Source: Nevskia sp. (GTDB lineage: Bacteria; Pseudomonadota; Gammaproteobacteria; Nevskiales; Nevskiaceae). Taken from it: a stretch of DNA of 64,000 nt. Below, one piece after another: positions 53,868-60,770 of the stretch (position 1 is the first letter of the stretch; each line of letters opens with the position of its first letter). The stretch is taken from the NCBI RefSeq assembly GCF_021732705.1, contig NZ_JAKFUM010000008.1, positions 124,001 to 188,000 of the forward strand, in the 5' to 3' direction. The position numbers and the translations under genes are program-made. Below the pieces are notes generated by a model. That model was not told where the DNA came from. It worked only from the letters and a program-made list of their open reading frames with translations, and did no database searches.

Positions 53868-54377
53868 ATGTCCGATTTCCGGGTCCAGCTGGTGGGTTTG
53901 TTGCCGCGTCTGCGCCGTTTTGCGCTGACCTTGAGCACCACCGCGCACGACGCCGACGATCTGGTGCAGGGCGCCGTCGAACGGGCGCTGCGCCATGCCG
54001 ATGCCTGGGAACCGGGCACCGCGCTGGACAGCTGGATGTACCGCATCGTGCAGAACCTGTGGCGCGACGAACTGCGGGCGCATCGGCGCCGCGCGGAACC
54101 ACTGGACGATGTCACCGAAGTCATGGGCGAAGACGGACGCGAGGTCAATCTGAACCGGATCCAGTGGGACGAGGCCCGCGCCGCGATGAACGGCCTGCCA
54201 GAGGACCAGCGCGTGGTGCTGACCTTGGTCGTGCTCGATGGCCTGTCGTACCAGCAGGCGGCCGAGACGCTCGACGTGCCGATCGGCACGGTGATGAGCC
54301 GGCTGTCGCGCGCCCGCGCACGGATGGCCGAGCGGCTCGGCGGCAGTACCGTGGTGCCGCTGAAGGCAGGTCGCTGA
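53868..54377 (+). CDS. ECF-family RNA polymerase sigma factor
   Basis: A 169-residue sigma factor with region 2 (AHDADDLVQGAVERALRHADAW, about 26-47; RIVQNLWRDELRAHRR) and region 4 (LPEDQRVVLTLVVLDGLSYQQAAETLDVPIGTVMSRLSRARARM, about 108-151). Its partner anti-sigma gene starts 20 bases downstream. It is divergent from the S8 protease and carries its own probable promoter at 53817-53844. The likely regulon includes the exported repeat protein at 56352. ATG 53868 is preferred over GTG 53862. Confidence 0.93.
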   Translation: MSDFRVQLVGLLPRLRRFALTLSTTAHDADDLVQGAVERALRHADAWEPGTALDSWMYRIVQNLWRDELRAHRRRAEPLDDVTEVMGEDGREVNLNRIQWDEARAAMNGLPEDQRVVLTLVVLDGLSYQQAAETLDVPIGTVMSRLSRARARMAERLGGSTVVPLKAGR

Positions 54378-54397
54378 CAACCGGGAGTAAGGCGGCA

Positions 54398-55123
54398 ATG
54401 GAACCGATGATCGAACTGAATGACGAGACGCTGTCCGCCTATCTCGATGGCGAACTCGACGCTGCGCAGGTACCGGCGTTCGAGGCGGCGCTGGCGGCCG
54501 ATGCCGGCGCGCGCCTGCGCCTGGAACGCATGCGCCTGGCCGATGCCCGGCTGCGCGCTGCGTTTCCGATCGCCGCGTCCGGTCAGGACGATCCGCTGGC
54601 CGCGCGCATCCTGCGCCATGCGCCGGACGCCCCCCGTGCCCGGCCGGAAGCCCCGCGCCGCGCGGCCCGGCAGCGCCGGCCGCAAACCTTGATGGCGCTC
54701 GCCGCCGGCCTCGCGGCACTCGCGGTTGGCGTACTGGTGCTGAACCGGGAAGTCGCGGTGACCGGCCTCGACCCGGCGCTGACCGCCGCCCTCGACCAGC
54801 TTCCGAGCGGTGGCAGCCGGCGCGATGGCGATGCCAGCACCCGGCTGGTGCTGAGCTTCAGGGCCGACGATGGCCGCTGGTGCCGCGTGTTCGAGCAGCA
54901 GACCGCGGCCCATCACCGCGAAGGCCTGGCCTGCACCGCCGGCGACGGATGGCAGGTGCTGGCGCTCGACGAGCAGGCGAGTGACGCCGGCAGCCTGCGT
55001 CCAGCCGGGGCCAGCCCGCGGATCGACGCGCTGATGAACCAGCTCGGCAGCGCGCCGGTGCTGGAAGCGGCCGACGAGCAGGCCCGCATCGCCAGCCGCT
55101 GGCGCCCGGACCCCGCGCGCTGA
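54398..55123 (+). CDS. Anti-sigma factor, single-pass membrane
   Basis: A 241-residue protein that begins with the zinc-less anti-sigma style MIELNDETLSAYLDGELDAAQVPAFE, then a helical linker, a single membrane helix (LMALAAGLAALAVGVLVL, about 105-122) and a periplasmic domain of about 115 residues containing two Cys (WCRVFEQ, LACTAGDGW) that could form a disulfide. It most likely holds the sigma factor at the membrane until an envelope signal. The start is ATG 54398 after GGGAG; a second ATG at 54407 is possible. Confidence 0.85.
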   Translation: MEPMIELNDETLSAYLDGELDAAQVPAFEAALAADAGARLRLERMRLADARLRAAFPIAASGQDDPLAARILRHAPDAPRARPEAPRRAARQRRPQTLMALAAGLAALAVGVLVLNREVAVTGLDPALTAALDQLPSGGSRRDGDASTRLVLSFRADDGRWCRVFEQQTAAHHREGLACTAGDGWQVLALDEQASDAGSLRPAGASPRIDALMNQLGSAPVLEAADEQARIASRWRPDPAR

Positions 55124-55158
55124 ATCCGCGCGCGGCGCCGGGGCTTGCGCCGCGTCGA

Positions 55159-56067
55159 TCAGAGCCGGTATTGCCACGACAGGCTGAAGCCGGCCGCATA
55201 GTCCGGGCTGCCGTTCGACAGGCCGCGGCTGGCGAACAGGCTGGTCTGCCAGGCCTTGCCGATCAGCACGCCGAGGTTGATCTCGACGTTGCGGCTGTCG
55301 ACACCCAGCGGCACCGCCGCCTGGCGCCAGTTGTACAGCGCGCCCAATTCGACCGCCGAGCCGAGGTTCAGCCAGCCGCCGCCGCTCCACTGCCAGCCAT
55401 CGCGGCGCTGCAGGGTCGCAGTGCTGCCGAGGAAACGGCGGGCGCCGCTGACATACAGCCCGCCGGCGCGGCCGACGTAGCCGATCTCCGAGCCGGCCTG
55501 ATAGTCGGTGGCGCCGACCCCTAGACCATCGCTGGCCTTGCCGGTCGCGAACTTCACGCGACCGACCACATCGAGATAGACCGGCGAGCCGCCGATCGCG
55601 TTGAACGAGCGCGTCACCGACAGCGTGGCATCGCCGATGCCCGACACGCTGCGGTTGTCGGGAAACGAGTTGCCGCCGCCGTTGTCGTCGCTGCCGCCGC
55701 CGCCCGAACCGCCGGAGCCGCCGGACGATCCGGAGCTGCCGGAACTGCCGCTGGACCCGCTGTTCGAGCCGCCGTTGTCGTCGACGAAGATGGTGACATC
55801 GGCCGGGCCGCGCACGGTCAGGTACGGCACGGTGGCGCGGAACGACCAGTCGCCGAGGCGCAGACGGGCCGACAGCGGCACCACCAGCACATCGGTCGTG
55901 GTCGGGCCGCCGAAGTCGCCGGAGGAATAGTCGGCGCCGGTGGCCAGTTGGAAGCTGTTCGCGGCGAGGGCCGCCGGGCTGCACAGGCTGGCGGCGGCCA
56001 GCACGGCCGCGCTTGCGGCCGCGATGGCTGCGTCGGTGCGGCGAGTAGAGGTCAGGAAGGACTGCAT
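55159..56067 (-). CDS. Outer-membrane beta-barrel-like protein with Gly/Ser linker
   Basis: A 302-residue exported protein: signal peptide (to about residue 36, AALAA), then many beta strands with aromatic ends, and a terminal aromatic strand AAGFSLSWQYRL, as in outer-membrane proteins. Residues 99-134 are a nearly pure Gly/Ser/Asn/Asp run inside an extracellular-type loop. The remaining sequence (DVVGRVKFATGKASDG, GALYNWRQ) is like transporter-type barrels sometimes labelled phenol-degradation MetA-like. The role is unknown. ATG 56067 follows from the signal peptide; the longer frame has no sense. Convergent with the anti-sigma gene. Confidence 0.65.
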   Translation of the reverse strand: MQSFLTSTRRTDAAIAAASAAVLAAASLCSPAALAANSFQLATGADYSSGDFGGPTTTDVLVVPLSARLRLGDWSFRATVPYLTVRGPADVTIFVDDNGGSNSGSSGSSGSSGSSGGSGGSGGGGSDDNGGGNSFPDNRSVSGIGDATLSVTRSFNAIGGSPVYLDVVGRVKFATGKASDGLGVGATDYQAGSEIGYVGRAGGLYVSGARRFLGSTATLQRRDGWQWSGGGWLNLGSAVELGALYNWRQAAVPLGVDSRNVEINLGVLIGKAWQTSLFASRGLSNGSPDYAAGFSLSWQYRL

Positions 56068-56224
56068 GCGATCTCCGAAGGCTGGTGGCGCGGGCGTCCC
56101 GTTCGGGACCGCTGCCGCGGGTTGGTTCGTGAACGAAGGATCGGACCGCACGCGTGTCCCCTCGGGATTCCGCCGGGTCGAGCGCGCCACTATCGGCCGC
56201 GTTCGCCAAAGCTTGAATGCCGTC

Positions 56225-56252
56225 GGAATAAACGCCCGTCCGGTCCGTTGTC
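56225..56252 (+). promoter_or_regulatory. Predicted ECF sigma promoter upstream of the exported repeat protein
   Basis: GGAATAAAC, 12 bases, CGTTGTC: identical in both elements and spacing to the motif at 53817-53844. It lies about 100 bases before the ATG at 56352, leaving a leader of roughly 90 bases. Confidence 0.7.
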
Positions 56253-56351
56253 TCGATGAGCGCCGCGGAACCAAGTCCTGGCCGGGATCGTCCGCTGCGC
56301 TCGTCCCACATCCATCGGTCACACCCACATCACCGCCATTCGGAGCACACC

Positions 56352-56621
56352 ATGAAGCTCAAGCACATGCTCGTCACCACCGTCATCGCGCTGGTCGGCA
56401 TCAGCACCGCCCAGACCGCGATGGCCCGCGAGATCGGCGAACGTCCGCGTCACGAGGATCGCCGCAGCGATCGCCAGTCCGATCGGCAGTCGGATCGTCA
56501 GGCCGATCGCCAATCCGATCGACAGTCCGACCGTCGCGCCGAGCCGGGCGATGACCGCGGCGGCCGCAATCCGCGTGACGGCCGCACCGAGCCGGGTGAC
56601 GACCGTCGCGGCGGTCGCTGA
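56352..56621 (+). CDS. Small exported Asp/Arg-rich repeat protein
   Basis: An 89-residue protein. A signal peptide MKLKHMLVTTVIALVGISTAQTAMA is followed by a wholly charged, Arg/Asp/Ser/Gln-rich mature part: six (S/A)DR(Q/R) units (residues 39-62), then two EPGDDR repeats. There is no hydrophobic core, so it is probably disordered in the periplasm or outside, with alternating plus and minus charges. I know of no characterised homologue. The upstream ECF promoter makes it the probable target of the sigma factor encoded 2.5 kb away. Confidence 0.65.
   Translation: MKLKHMLVTTVIALVGISTAQTAMAREIGERPRHEDRRSDRQSDRQSDRQADRQSDRQSDRRAEPGDDRGGRNPRDGRTEPGDDRRGGR
56466..56537 (+). repeat. 12-bp coding repeat encoding (S/A)DR(Q/R) six times
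   Basis: Six in-frame units of the type TCC-GAT-CGN-CAG with synonymous variation make up residues 39-62 of the exported repeat protein. Variation at third positions suggests an old expansion kept by selection on the protein. Confidence 0.85.
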
Positions 56622-56786
56622 TTGCCGGTTCGCGACAGAGTGGCGCGAAATCGCGGCGCGATCATTTCAGCGGCTTCATGAACTGAATTTCATCGACCCG
56701 CGCAACAGCGCCAGCCGACGCCGCGGGCACCGGATCATCGGTCTCGCGGCGTTCTCCGTGGCGGGCCGTCGACGGCCGGCACCCGA

Positions 56787-57800
56787 TCAGGGATACGGCC
56801 GCACCACCTGCTGGATGGCGCCGAAGATCGAGGCGCCGGCGGCATCGAACATCTCGATCCGCACCTCGTCGCCGAACTTCAGGTACGGCGTCTTCGGCGC
56901 GCCGGTCAGCAAGGTCTCGACGGTGCGCTGCTCGGCGAGACAGGAATAGCCGACGCCGCCATCCGCCAGCGGCTTGCCCGGGCTGCCGTCCGGACCCTTG
57001 TTCGAGACCGTGCCGCTGCCGATGATCGTGCCGGCCACTAGCGGCCGGGTCTTCGCGGCGTGGGCGATCAGCTGCGGGAAGTCGAAGATCATGTCGACGC
57101 CGGCATTCGGCTGGCCCAGCCGCACGCCGTTCAGATACGACACCAGCGGCAGGTGCACACGGGCGCCGTCCCAGGCCGCGCCCAATTCGTCCGGTGTCAC
57201 CGCGCAGGGGCTGAACGCGCTCGACGGCTTGGACTGGAAGAAGCCGAAGTTCTTCGCCAGCTCGTCCGGAATCAGGTTGCGCAGGCTGACATCGTTGACC
57301 AGCATCAGCAGGCGGATCTGGGTCCGCGCGCGATCCGGCGCGGTGCCGATCATGACGTCGCCGGTGATCACCGCGACCTCGGCCTCAAGGTCGATGCCGT
57401 AGTCCTCGCTGGCCGCCGGAATCGGATCGTGCGGCGCGAGGAAGCTGTCGGACCCGCCCTGGTACATCAGCGGGTCGGTCCAGAAGCTCGGCGGCAGTTC
57501 CGCACCCCGCGCCTTGCGCACGAGTTCGACGTGATTGACATAGGCCGAGCCATCCGCCCACTGGTAGGCCCGCGGCAGCGGCGACAGGCATTCGGCCGGG
57601 TCGAACGCGAGCGTGCCGGCGATGCGGCCGTCGTTGAGCTGGGCCGACAGCAGTTCGAGGTCCGGGGCGACGGCGTCCCAGTCGTCGAGGGCGTCCTGCA
57701 GGGTCTTGACCTGCGGCACCGGAGCGGCGCGCGACAGATCGCGGCTGACGACGACCAGTCGGCCGTCGCGGCTGCCGTCACGCAAGGTAGCGAGTTTCAT
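56787..57800 (-). CDS. Fumarylacetoacetate-hydrolase-family protein
   Basis: A 337-residue protein with the FAH C-terminal domain: EDYGIDLEAEVAVITGDVM at about residues 133-150 (metal-binding acidic residues), VNDVSLRNLIPDELAKNFGFFQSKP, and IGSGTVSNKGPDG at about 255-267. The N-terminal 110 residues form the usual small beta domain (KLATLRDGSRDGRLVVVSRDL). It may cleave fumarylacetoacetate in tyrosine/homogentisate breakdown, or hydrolyse another acylpyruvate. The homogentisate dioxygenase-like gene 3 kb away supports the former. Confidence 0.85.
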   Translation of the reverse strand: MKLATLRDGSRDGRLVVVSRDLSRAAPVPQVKTLQDALDDWDAVAPDLELLSAQLNDGRIAGTLAFDPAECLSPLPRAYQWADGSAYVNHVELVRKARGAELPPSFWTDPLMYQGGSDSFLAPHDPIPAASEDYGIDLEAEVAVITGDVMIGTAPDRARTQIRLLMLVNDVSLRNLIPDELAKNFGFFQSKPSSAFSPCAVTPDELGAAWDGARVHLPLVSYLNGVRLGQPNAGVDMIFDFPQLIAHAAKTRPLVAGTIIGSGTVSNKGPDGSPGKPLADGGVGYSCLAEQRTVETLLTGAPKTPYLKFGDEVRIEMFDAAGASIFGAIQQVVRPYP

Positions 57801-57879
57801 GTTGGATCATCCGCCAGCAGTGCCAGCGGTCCTGTCTGGTAGCGATCCGGCCATTGTAGTCCTGCCCTGCGGCCGGCCG

Positions 57880-59241
57880 TCAGGCGACGGGCTCACACGG
57901 CAACCGCAGCGACACCGCCAGCCCGCCGCCGTCGGCATTGTCGGCATCGACCGCGCCACGATGCGCGCGGACGATGCGATCGACGATCGCCAGGCCGAGC
58001 CCGTGGCCCTCGGCCCGGGCGGCATTGGCGCCGCGGAAGAATGGCCGGAACAGCGACGCGCGCTCGGCATCCGGCACGCCGGGGCCGTGATCGCGCACGG
58101 TGATGGTCGCGGTCGCCGCCTGCGCCACCAGCATCAGCGTGATCACGCCGCCATCCGGGCTGAACTTCACCGCGTTCGACAGCAGGTTGTCGACCGCCCG
58201 CTCCAGCAGGTTGCGGCTGCCGCTGACCGCGATCGGCTTGGCGCCGGCAGCCAGTGCCGCGCCGTCGAACGCGAAGCGCACGCCGCGGGCATCGGCCTCG
58301 ATCTGGAACGCGTCGGCCCGCTCGCGCAGCAGTTCGGCGAGATCGACCGGTTCCAGGCTCATGCCGGGAAGATCGGCTTCCATCCGCGACAGCGCCAGCG
58401 CTTCGCCGATGGTGCGGTCGAGCCGCTCGATCTCGGCCTCGGCGCGGGCAAAATGCGGGCCGGCGGCGTCCGGCGGCGTGCGCCGCACGAGATCGAGCAG
58501 CAGATGCAGCCGCGCCAGCGGCGAGCGCAGTTCGTGCGACACGTCCTGCAGCACGCCGCGCTCGTGCGCCACGAGCGCTTCGATGCGCGTCGCCATGCGG
58601 TCGAAGTCGGCGGCGAGCCGGCCGATCTCGTCATCGCGGCCGGTCCACGGCGCGCCGACGCGGGCGCCGAGATCGCCGGCGGTCATCTTCTGCGTCGCTG
58701 CGCTCAGCGCGGCGACCGGCCGCGAGATCGAGCGCGCCACCGACCAGCCGAGCGCGCCGATCACCAGCAGCGACAGGGTCACCTGCACCAGCAGCAGGTG
58801 CTCGATCCGCGTCGGCGGCGGCCGCGAGCCGCGCACGGCGATCAGCCGGCGCTCGATGCCATCGCTGCCGATCACGCGCTCGCCCGCCAGCAGCACGCCG
58901 GGGCGTGGGCGCAGCAGCACGCTGTTTTCGCCGAGCAGCTGATCGAGCGAGCGGCGGGCGAACGGTGGCGGCCGCGGCAGCAGGTTCTCGCGGCCTTCGT
59001 ACAGCGTGCCGTCGATGCCGCTGCGCCGGTGCTCCTTGCGCCAGCGGGCCAGGCTCGCGACACCGCCATCGAGGTACGCGAGGTTCGCCGACTGCGCCAG
59101 CGCCGCCCAGTCCGGCTCCTGCGCGTAGGCGCTGCGGGCAAAGCGCTCGGTGACGAAGACGCTGACCAGCAGGGTCCCGATGTTGGCGGCGACGAACCAG
59201 ACCAGCAGACGGCCGTAGAGATTCAGCCGCGGCCGCTTCAT
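57880..59241 (-). CDS. cpxA: Sensor histidine kinase, CpxA-like
   Basis: A 453-residue kinase: membrane helix 1 (LLVWFVAANIGTLLVSVFV), a periplasmic domain of about 130 residues, helix 2 (LLLVQVTLSLLVIGALGWSVA) followed by a HAMP domain, the phospho-His box (QDVSHELRSPLARLHLLLDLV), and a catalytic domain with NLLSNAVKFSPDGG, DHGPGVP and GHGLGLAIVDRI. The start overlaps the response-regulator stop by four bases. The gene's position next to CpxR-like and CpxP-like proteins, plus a CpxR box, supports the Cpx assignment. Confidence 0.9.
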   Translation of the reverse strand: MKRPRLNLYGRLLVWFVAANIGTLLVSVFVTERFARSAYAQEPDWAALAQSANLAYLDGGVASLARWRKEHRRSGIDGTLYEGRENLLPRPPPFARRSLDQLLGENSVLLRPRPGVLLAGERVIGSDGIERRLIAVRGSRPPPTRIEHLLLVQVTLSLLVIGALGWSVARSISRPVAALSAATQKMTAGDLGARVGAPWTGRDDEIGRLAADFDRMATRIEALVAHERGVLQDVSHELRSPLARLHLLLDLVRRTPPDAAGPHFARAEAEIERLDRTIGEALALSRMEADLPGMSLEPVDLAELLRERADAFQIEADARGVRFAFDGAALAAGAKPIAVSGSRNLLERAVDNLLSNAVKFSPDGGVITLMLVAQAATATITVRDHGPGVPDAERASLFRPFFRGANAARAEGHGLGLAIVDRIVRAHRGAVDADNADGGGLAVSLRLPCEPVA

Positions 59242-59945
59242 GGGCTCGACGCGGTGGCGGCGGCTGTGGCGATCAGCTGATAGCCGGCGCCGCGGATCGA
59301 TTCGATGCGCGGCGCCAGCGTCGAGGCGTCGGCCAGTTTCTTGCGCAGCCGGCTGATGTGGACATCGACACTGCGATCGAAGCGCTCGATTTCCCGGCCC
59401 AGGCCTTCGCGGGTCAGCACCGCCTTGTCGACGACCTGCCCGAGCCGCGAGGCCAGCGCCAGCAGCAGCGCGAACTCGGCCCCGGTGAGCTCCAGCGGCG
59501 TGCCGTCGATCGTCGCGCGGCGGATCAGCGGCTCGATCCGCAGATGGCCGGCCTCCAGTGCTTCGCCGGCCGCGGACGATGGTGCCCGCAGCCGTGCCCG
59601 GACCCTCGCCAGCAGCTCGCGCGGCAGGCAGGGCTTGGCCAGATAGTCGTCGGCGCCGAGTTCCAGACCGATCACGCGGTCCACCGGCTCGCCGCGGGCC
59701 GACAGCATGATCACCGGCAGTGCGTGGCGCGCACGCAGCTCGCGCAGCGTTTCCAGCCCGGTGCGCCCGGGCATCATCACGTCGAGGATCAGCAGGTCCG
59801 GCCGCTGCTGCGGCTGGTTCAGGCGTTCGATCGCCGCCGCGCCGTCGTGCACGACCTCGACCTCGTACGCTTCATGGCGCAGATAGTCAGCCAGCAGTTC
59901 GGCCAGCTCGCGGTCGTCGTCGGCAATCAGGATGCGGGAAGTCAT
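59238..59945 (-). CDS. cpxR: Response regulator, OmpR/CpxR-like
   Basis: A 235-residue protein. The receiver domain has DDDRELAELL (acidic pocket), phosphoacceptor Asp55 (LLILDVMMPG) and DYLAKP (Lys). A winged-helix DNA-binding domain follows (LELTGAEFALLLALASRLGQVV, then RSVDVHISRLRKKL). It overlaps the kinase gene by four bases. The GTAAA-N5-GTAAA box at 60007-60021, which lies between this gene and the CpxP-like gene, matches the CpxR recognition sequence, so control of both directions is likely. Confidence 0.92.
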   Translation of the reverse strand: MTSRILIADDDRELAELLADYLRHEAYEVEVVHDGAAAIERLNQPQQRPDLLILDVMMPGRTGLETLRELRARHALPVIMLSARGEPVDRVIGLELGADDYLAKPCLPRELLARVRARLRAPSSAAGEALEAGHLRIEPLIRRATIDGTPLELTGAEFALLLALASRLGQVVDKAVLTREGLGREIERFDRSVDVHISRLRKKLADASTLAPRIESIRGAGYQLIATAAATASSP

Positions 59946-60006
59946 GGCCTTACTGTCCGGCCGCGATCCGGGCCACGCAAGCCCGCCCTTCGCCGGCCGC
60001 CCCCGC

Positions 60007-60021
60007 TTTACCGATCTTTAC
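60007..60021 (-). promoter_or_regulatory. CpxR box between cpxRA-like and cpxP-like genes
   Basis: TTTAC-CGATC-TTTAC on the plus strand, i.e. GTAAA-N5-GTAAA on the minus strand. It is an exact match to the E. coli CpxR consensus, which is rare by chance in this GC-rich context. It lies 61 bases upstream of the regulator and 74 bases upstream of the CpxP-like gene. Confidence 0.8.
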
Positions 60022-60095
60022 GGCCGCGCAACCCATCGCCACGGCTGCGAGGCGCTCAATGCTCGGGCGTTCCCAACCCCCCTGCGAGAACCACC

Positions 60096-60716
60096 ATGAA
60101 CAGCCTCAACCGCGACAACCGTGATGCCCCGTCCGTTTCCTTTTCCGCGATCCGTCCGCTGCGTCGCCTGACCGCCGTGCTGCTGCTCGGCGGCACCGCG
60201 CTGGCGGCGCCGATGCTGGCCAGCGCGCTCGGTGCGTTGCCGCCGCTGCCGCCACCACCGGGCGAGCTTGCCGCCGGCCCCGAGCAGAACGCCGGTCCGG
60301 GCGCGGGTCCGGCCTTCGGCCCCCGCGGCCACCACCGTGGCCGCCACGGCGGCCCGTTCCTGCACGAGCTGCGCACGCTCGATCTCAGCGAAGCCCAGCG
60401 CGCCAGCATCCGCACCGCGATGAAATCGGCCTGGGAATCGGGTCGCAGCCAGCATGAAGCGCTGCGCAGCCTGCAGCGTGCGGCGCTGATCACGGCCCCC
60501 GGCGCACCGAACTACGGCAGCGTCGTCAACCAGCTGGCCGATGCCGAAGCCAATGCCGCCCGTGACCGCGTGCAGCGTCTGGCCGCGCTGAAGGCCGAGA
60601 TCTACGGGATGCTGACGGATGCCCAGAAAGCGACGCTGAACGAGAAGCTCAAGAACCTGCCCGAACCCCCGGCACGCGGCGAGCGTGGCGACAAGGGCGG
60701 CTTCCGCGATCGCTGA
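60096..60716 (+). CDS. Spy/CpxP-family periplasmic stress protein
   Basis: A 206-residue protein: a long N-terminal lead and signal (LTAVLLLGGTALAAPMLASALG), a Pro/Gly- and His/Arg-rich stretch (PRGHHRGRHGG), then a helical domain with two LTxxQ-type motifs: LDLSEAQRASIR at about 90-101 and MLTDAQKATLNEKL near 185. That spacing is the CpxP/Spy pattern. Such proteins are periplasmic chaperones that feed back on the Cpx sensor. Its divergent position across a CpxR box from cpxRA-like genes supports the role. GAG ribosome site precedes ATG 60096. Confidence 0.88.
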   Translation: MNSLNRDNRDAPSVSFSAIRPLRRLTAVLLLGGTALAAPMLASALGALPPLPPPPGELAAGPEQNAGPGAGPAFGPRGHHRGRHGGPFLHELRTLDLSEAQRASIRTAMKSAWESGRSQHEALRSLQRAALITAPGAPNYGSVVNQLADAEANAARDRVQRLAALKAEIYGMLTDAQKATLNEKLKNLPEPPARGERGDKGGFRDR

Positions 60717-60733
60717 GGCGAAGCGCGTGTCAC

Positions 60734-60762
60734 CAGAACGCCGGCGTCATGCCGGCGTTCTG
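60734..60762. terminator. Hairpin between convergent genes, possible bidirectional terminator
   Basis: CAGAACGCCGGC and GCCGGCGTTCTG form a perfect 12-bp stem with a five-base loop (GTCAT). No T-run is present on either strand, so termination is uncertain. It lies 17 bases after the CpxP-like gene and just beyond the end of the dioxygenase gene on the other strand. Confidence 0.5.
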
Positions 60763-60770
60763 CTGTCGGA

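Noticed and set aside
55131-55157. Hairpin between the anti-sigma and barrel genes as a terminator
   Set aside because: The stem has a mismatch and is not followed by T residues; high GC alone makes such pairs common.
57613-59280. 555-codon frame opposite the FAH and CpxA-like genes
   Set aside because: No ribosome site or domain; it spans two genes on the other strand.
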